64,000 nt of DNA from Flavobacteriaceae bacterium MAR_2010_188 (GTDB taxonomy: Bacteria; Bacteroidota; Bacteroidia; Flavobacteriales; Flavobacteriaceae): contig LT629302.1 in NCBI GenBank assembly GCA_900104375.1, positions 3,064,001-3,128,000 on the forward strand, read 5' to 3'. Below the pieces are notes generated by a model that saw only the letters and a list, made by a program, of their open reading frames with translations, was not told the DNA's origin and did no database searches. The position numbers and the translations under genes were made by a program. Shown in pieces: positions 60,146 to 64,000 of the stretch. How positions within the stretch are numbered: the stretch's first letter is position 1; each line of letters begins with the position of its first letter.

Positions 60146-60914
60146 TATCTAAAAGTTGAAATAGTAATTCAGGCTCATTCGTAGTAATGTACTCGGCATT
60201 CTGATCAATCATATATTTCATATCATCTTCAGTATTTACTGTCCAAGCGTTAATTGACATTCCAAGTTTATGTGCTTCCGGAATCCATTGTGGATTATCC
60301 CTGTATTTGCTAAAATGATAATCTAGTCCCGTATACCCATCTTTTTTCGCCTGCTCAGGACTCACATCTCCGTTTAGATAGGCAATCTCTGCATTTGGAT
60401 CCAGTTCATGCACTAATTTTCCGGCTTCATAATCGAAAGTGATATATTCTACCCATTTTACCGCATTTATATCTTTTACTAAGTTTACTGCCATCCTCGT
60501 TAGGTCCAAGGTACGTTCCTGTGATTTGGTTTTCTTTATCTCGAGAATGAGTTTGGTAGTTTTCTGCTTCATGCCTTCAACAAGAAATTCTCGTAACGTT
60601 GGTAATATTTCACCATTATCAAGCTTTTCGGCAATAAGTTCGCGATATAGAGTGTTTTCGATGAGCATCCCCTTGTAATCATCATCATGATTTACTACCA
60701 TACTATCATCTGCGGTAATATGGACATCAAACTCAGATCCGTGAGTTCCAATCCTAACTGCCTCTTTTAACGCAGCAATTGAATTTTGTGGTAATGAATT
60801 AGCCTTCCAAGCACCGCGATGGGCAATCACAATATTATCGTGAAACATTGGTTTGGGCACGCTTGCACATGAAATCATTATTAACCCAAGACCTACTAAT
60901 ACTAATTTCTTCAT
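60135..60914 (-). CDS. Glycerophosphodiester phosphodiesterase lipoprotein
   Basis: A 259-aa lipoprotein (lipobox MISCAS, acylated Cys near residue 16) of the GDPD family, which hydrolyses glycerophosphodiesters such as deacylated phospholipids to glycerol-3-phosphate and an alcohol. Active-site blocks are VIAHRGAWKANSLPQNS, GSEFDVHITADD and VVNHDDD, followed by EYITFDYEAG and the C-terminal INAWTVNTED. It overlaps the HAD gene by 11 bases and follows GH97 by 12 bases, so it is part of the minus-strand operon. Confidence 0.92.
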   Translation of the reverse strand: MKKLVLVGLGLIMISCASVPKPMFHDNIVIAHRGAWKANSLPQNSIAALKEAVRIGTHGSEFDVHITADDSMVVNHDDDYKGMLIENTLYRELIAEKLDNGEILPTLREFLVEGMKQKTTKLILEIKKTKSQERTLDLTRMAVNLVKDINAVKWVEYITFDYEAGKLVHELDPNAEIAYLNGDVSPEQAKKDGYTGLDYHFSKYRDNPQWIPEAHKLGMSINAWTVNTEDDMKYMIDQNAEYITTNEPELLFQLLDNEK

Positions 60915-60926
60915 CTTTTGATTTTT

Positions 60927-62891
60927 TTAATTTGAAGGTTCTAATTTTATGACTAAACCTCCTCCGGATGCCATATCAAACTGAAAACCGTCATCTTTTT
61001 TAAATGTTCTTTCTTCGATTTTAATATGATTGGGATCTGAATCAGTTTCTGAAGCATCGAGATAAATGGTGGCATTATATGTTTTCCCTTCATCAAGAAA
61101 ATCCATGGGGAATGATACAGATTTCTTTTCAGAATTATTGATGGAACCCACATACCATTTACTCCCACTTCTTCTAGCAATTACCACATGACTTTGAAGT
61201 TTTGCTTCAGGCACACGAGTTTCATCCCAGACCGTTGGCACTTCGCTTACAAAATCGAATCCTGACTGTCCTTCATAAGATTCTGGGTAATCGGCGACCA
61301 TGCTCAAATAACTTTCTAGGACCACGTACATTGCCATCATATGACTTCTTGTCCCAATCATTAATGGCCGCGTATACTGAATCTTAAAATTTTCTGGCAA
61401 TACCGCGCGAAACCCACCAAGATGGTAGTCACTGGCTCCTGCCAACATCCTTGTAAACACAATGTTTAAGTCGTGTTCTGGTGTAATCGGGTTTTTACGC
61501 CACTTATTTTGTTCGTAATTATAAGTTCCTTCACGTGTCAATTCGTTGGGGTAAGTTCTATGCAAACCGGTAGGTTTAAATGAACCATGAAACTGTATAT
61601 AAAGCTTGTGCCTTGCAGCACTCTCAAGAATCTCTTCCATGATATTTACCATTTCCTGATCATCTCGATTTATGAAGTCTACCATCATTCCTTTTACACC
61701 CCATTTTTCGAATTGGGTAAAAGCTTCTTCAAGCTGAGGATATAGTGCTTCCCAATGCACCCAAACATTTATTGCGACTCCTTTTTCTTTGGCATAATCG
61801 CAAATCTTCTCCATTTCTAGGCTTTTAACGGGCTGAGTAAGATCAGTATTCGGTCCCACTACGCTATACCCAGAAGCATCGCTTTTGTACCATGCCATTC
61901 CGCCATAACCAATTACTGCATGATACGGGATATTATTTTTAGCGCAAAAATCGATATAGTATTTGTTGGTTTTAAAGTTGATTCCTGGAGCAAAGTTGGT
62001 ATCTGGAATAATATCACCATTCCACCAATGAAATGAGGTTTTTCCCGGTTTTATCCACGAGGTGTCGTCAATTTTAGAAGGTTCGTTTAAACTGGTAATT
62101 ATGTTAGTCTCAATCAATTTTCCAGGCCGATTCCCTATTAACAATACTCTCCAAGGAGTGTGATGTGGAAGCTTTGCCTTTACTTTGATTTCTTCTTGAC
62201 CTAGAAGTGGTGAAAGTTGTGTCTCTAAGAAACCGTCTTTCTTTTTGAGATACATGCCCGCGTAATCCCTCAGATTTGCTTCGGTTATACTCAGGTATGC
62301 TTTATCTGAAAAATTGAACATTCCCGGCATATCCATTAAAGTGTCCTGAGGAATTTCGTTGAATGGCAGAATATGATATAAAGCCTCATGAGAATTATCA
62401 TACGAACTCCAAAACATAGAATATACGGTTGGATTTCCAGAAATATTAAAGGATGTCTTTTCATCCACTAGTTCGTAAGATTTCCATTCTTGCTTAGGAA
62501 ATTCATATCTAAACCCTACGCCATCATTAAATGCTCGGACTACTATATTAACCTTCTTTCCATCTTTAGCGGTTAGGGGAAGAATCACTTCATTGTAATG
62601 ATTTCTTGCTTCACTAGTCTTCCCTACTACAAGTTTATAGGTCGTGTCTACTTCACTATATTCCGGTTTGCCTAACTTCAGATTTTTTTGAAGCTGAATG
62701 TCTTTAAATAATAGACCAAGTGAAGAGTCATCAATTAATAGCCGATTATTAAATTTTACCTTATAATATGGGGCATCTTTTTTTAGCTCAAATTGAAACT
62801 GGATATTACCGTCAGGCGAGTTAAGGCTAATTTTCTTTTGTGAAAAAGACAAAAAAGAAAATAAGAATATTAGGTACCATATTTTTCTCAT
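60927..62891 (-). CDS. Exported glycoside hydrolase family 97 protein
   Basis: A 654-aa exported enzyme with a signal peptide (residues ~1-18) of GH97, the SusB-like family of alpha-glucosidases and alpha-galactosidases. The beta-supersandwich covers residues ~20-270, the catalytic (beta/alpha)8 barrel ~280-560, and the C-terminal domain the rest. The strand-4 segment MMVDFINRDDQ has an Asp in the position of the nucleophile of retaining members, and TREGTYNYEQNKW is typical of the family. It may be retaining, which would favour alpha-galactosidase type activity, but the exact specificity is open. It is the second gene of the minus-strand operon. Confidence 0.9.
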   Translation of the reverse strand: MRKIWYLIFLFSFLSFSQKKISLNSPDGNIQFQFELKKDAPYYKVKFNNRLLIDDSSLGLLFKDIQLQKNLKLGKPEYSEVDTTYKLVVGKTSEARNHYNEVILPLTAKDGKKVNIVVRAFNDGVGFRYEFPKQEWKSYELVDEKTSFNISGNPTVYSMFWSSYDNSHEALYHILPFNEIPQDTLMDMPGMFNFSDKAYLSITEANLRDYAGMYLKKKDGFLETQLSPLLGQEEIKVKAKLPHHTPWRVLLIGNRPGKLIETNIITSLNEPSKIDDTSWIKPGKTSFHWWNGDIIPDTNFAPGINFKTNKYYIDFCAKNNIPYHAVIGYGGMAWYKSDASGYSVVGPNTDLTQPVKSLEMEKICDYAKEKGVAINVWVHWEALYPQLEEAFTQFEKWGVKGMMVDFINRDDQEMVNIMEEILESAARHKLYIQFHGSFKPTGLHRTYPNELTREGTYNYEQNKWRKNPITPEHDLNIVFTRMLAGASDYHLGGFRAVLPENFKIQYTRPLMIGTRSHMMAMYVVLESYLSMVADYPESYEGQSGFDFVSEVPTVWDETRVPEAKLQSHVVIARRSGSKWYVGSINNSEKKSVSFPMDFLDEGKTYNATIYLDASETDSDPNHIKIEERTFKKDDGFQFDMASGGGLVIKLEPSN

Positions 62892-62912
62892 AGATGAATT
62901 TAATCTTAATAT

Positions 62913-64000
62913 CTATTCTAGTCGGTAACTACTCTTAGCGGTGTGTATCTGACCAAACATATCTGTTGCTTTTACTTCTATTTTATGAACGCCAGCCTCT
63001 AATTTGGTGGGTAAATTACCGTACCACAAATGTTTGCTTTCTATCGGGTTAGAAGGTCTTCTTCCGTTTATAAGTGTTTCTGAAAGGTCCCAATCGTAAA
63101 CCATGTTAGCATAAGTTGGATCGTAATCTTCTACATAACGCATAGAGTTCCATTCGCCATCGTCAATTCTGTATTGCACTTCATCTCGTTGGGAGCCCAT
63201 AAAAAAATTAGCATACATACCCGCTTTAGAAGTTACGTTCTGCGCCATAACTTTTGGTGCAAATAATCGTATTTGATACTCCTTAGGCTCTCCCGCCACT
63301 TTATAATCTATGGAATATTCATTGCCATTAATTTTTAAAAATGCATATCCTTTGGGAGTTCCGTCACGCATTTCGGCTGCAGGAGCACCATTGACGATTT
63401 CTCCCGAGTTCCAATCTCCACAAGTTGTACCTACATTATAATGATGATGAATTCCTTGGCCTTTCCAGCCATTTTCAATATCGAATAAATCTTGTCGCTG
63501 TATATGAGTATGTGCCGAAAGGGACAGAGTATGCGGAAATTCCTTTAATAACTCGAACAGTTTTTCCCGGTCCTCATCTCTAAATGAATCGCCTTCTGGT
63601 TCGCTAATGGGGATATGAAAAGCTAACACAATTAGATAATCCTTCGGCACATGTTTTAAATCGTTTTCTATAAATTTTAGCTGCTTTGGAGTGAATCCTC
63701 CCCAATATCCTTTTGTATCTCGTGGATCAGGAAACAGCATATCATCCAGAATGATAAAATGCGATTTACCATAATTATAGGAATAGGAAGAGGGACCAAA
63801 ATGAGCCTCAAAGGTTTCATCTGAAAGTTGGTCGCTTTTAGCATCAAGGTTCATGTCGTGATTTCCCATGACATCATACCATCTAATGCCTAGCTTGTCT
63901 ATCGCTTTCTGATAAGGTTCAAACAATTCTAAATCATTCCATACCAAATCACCAAGGCTAATTCCGAAGGCTACATCTGAGCTTTTGTCAATATCTTGAA
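62913..64000 (-). CDS. Metallophosphoesterase, N-terminus cut by the window end
   Basis: A calcineurin-like metallophosphoesterase, at least 362 residues of which lie in the window; the 5' end is beyond position 64000. Metal-binding blocks are GDLVWN, MGNHDMN (GNHD), LAFHIPI and AHTHIQ. A C-terminal beta-sandwich (~200 residues, with KTVASNR-like strands) ends in TAKSSYRLE. The reading frame continues without a start from the window edge, so a TTG at 63947 is not the real start. It heads the operon with GH97, the glycerophosphodiesterase and HAD phosphatase, all exported, and may cleave phosphoesters or phosphodiesters in the periplasm. Confidence 0.9.
   Translation of the reverse strand, partial: QDIDKSSDVAFGISLGDLVWNDLELFEPYQKAIDKLGIRWYDVMGNHDMNLDAKSDQLSDETFEAHFGPSSYSYNYGKSHFIILDDMLFPDPRDTKGYWGGFTPKQLKFIENDLKHVPKDYLIVLAFHIPISEPEGDSFRDEDREKLFELLKEFPHTLSLSAHTHIQRQDLFDIENGWKGQGIHHHYNVGTTCGDWNSGEIVNGAPAAEMRDGTPKGYAFLKINGNEYSIDYKVAGEPKEYQIRLFAPKVMAQNVTSKAGMYANFFMGSQRDEVQYRIDDGEWNSMRYVEDYDPTYANMVYDWDLSETLINGRRPSNPIESKHLWYGNLPTKLEAGVHKIEVKATDMFGQIHTAKSSYRLE

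Noticed and set aside
63945-63947. TTG at 63947 as the start of the metallophosphoesterase
   Set aside because: The frame continues upstream without a stop to the window edge and the residues before it (ISLGD) belong to the metal-binding GD motif, so the gene is cut by the window.

Overview
The window is a stretch of chromosome from a flavobacterium (Bacteroidota, family Flavobacteriaceae or close). The evidence is a gliding-motility lipoprotein gene (gldH), two proteins ending in type IX secretion (Por) sorting domains, AT-rich intergenic DNA, several promoters with the Bacteroidota -7 element TAnnTTTG, and few Shine-Dalgarno-like sequences. No phage, integrase, insertion sequence or CRISPR array was seen. 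The gene content is mostly housekeeping.

Layout. 1-8.2 kb (+): tRNA hydroxylase trhO coupled to a radical SAM gene, a PSP1/RicT - gldH - PBP1A run, and the two CoA-transferase subunits, separated by stacked short tandem repeats. 8.6-19.3 kb: a fused double-ATPase ABC protein, a giant T9SS-exported beta-propeller/FN3/GEVED protein, an exonuclease, a serine hydrolase, a DNA-repair methyltransferase and a CNNM/CBS membrane protein. 19.4-33.1 kb: a tetrapyrrole block with hemB, hemF-GNAT-hemE-hemC/D(fused)-hemA on minus, a divergent AraC regulator-hemH-MATE operon on plus, then a VPS10-type propeller protein coupled to a hemJ-like gene. Together these supply nearly every step from glutamyl-tRNA to protoheme; hemL is not in the window. 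33.2-44.9 kb: a histidine kinase, enoyl-CoA hydratase, a Tat-exported oxidoreductase, a second radical SAM protein, an AraC regulator, an HD phosphohydrolase, an acyl-ACP desaturase/PlsC pair, a bacilliredoxin, a TerB/DnaJ protein and an unusual ECF sigma factor.

44.9-54.4 kb is a metal-homeostasis region. It holds a DtxR/MntR-type regulator, an outer-membrane beta-barrel, a TroA-like binding lipoprotein, an ATPase and two permeases (both with soluble C-terminal extensions), then feoA-feoB with a 46-aa FeoB-associated Cys-rich membrane peptide and a SCO protein. A perfect 18-bp palindrome sits on the predicted start of the mntR transcript. A 17-bp box (TTTAGA-N5-TYTAAA) is found both at the feoA promoter and ahead of the araC-hemH operon, which suggests that iron uptake and heme synthesis share a regulator.

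54.5-64 kb: an M1 aminopeptidase with a T9SS tail, the site-2 protease rseP, tRNA-Asn preceded by two near-identical ~108-bp modules that each begin with the first nine bases of that tRNA followed by a 20-bp perfect palindrome, an SGNH hydrolase, and a minus-strand operon for exported phosphoester/glycoside breakdown (metallophosphoesterase cut by the window end, GH97, glycerophosphodiesterase, HAD phosphatase).

The window also contains several intergenic tandem arrays of unrelated heptamers (AATCCCT, AAAAACC, CAACCAA, TAGAAGC), the least-explained sequence feature apart from the tRNA-Asn leader modules.
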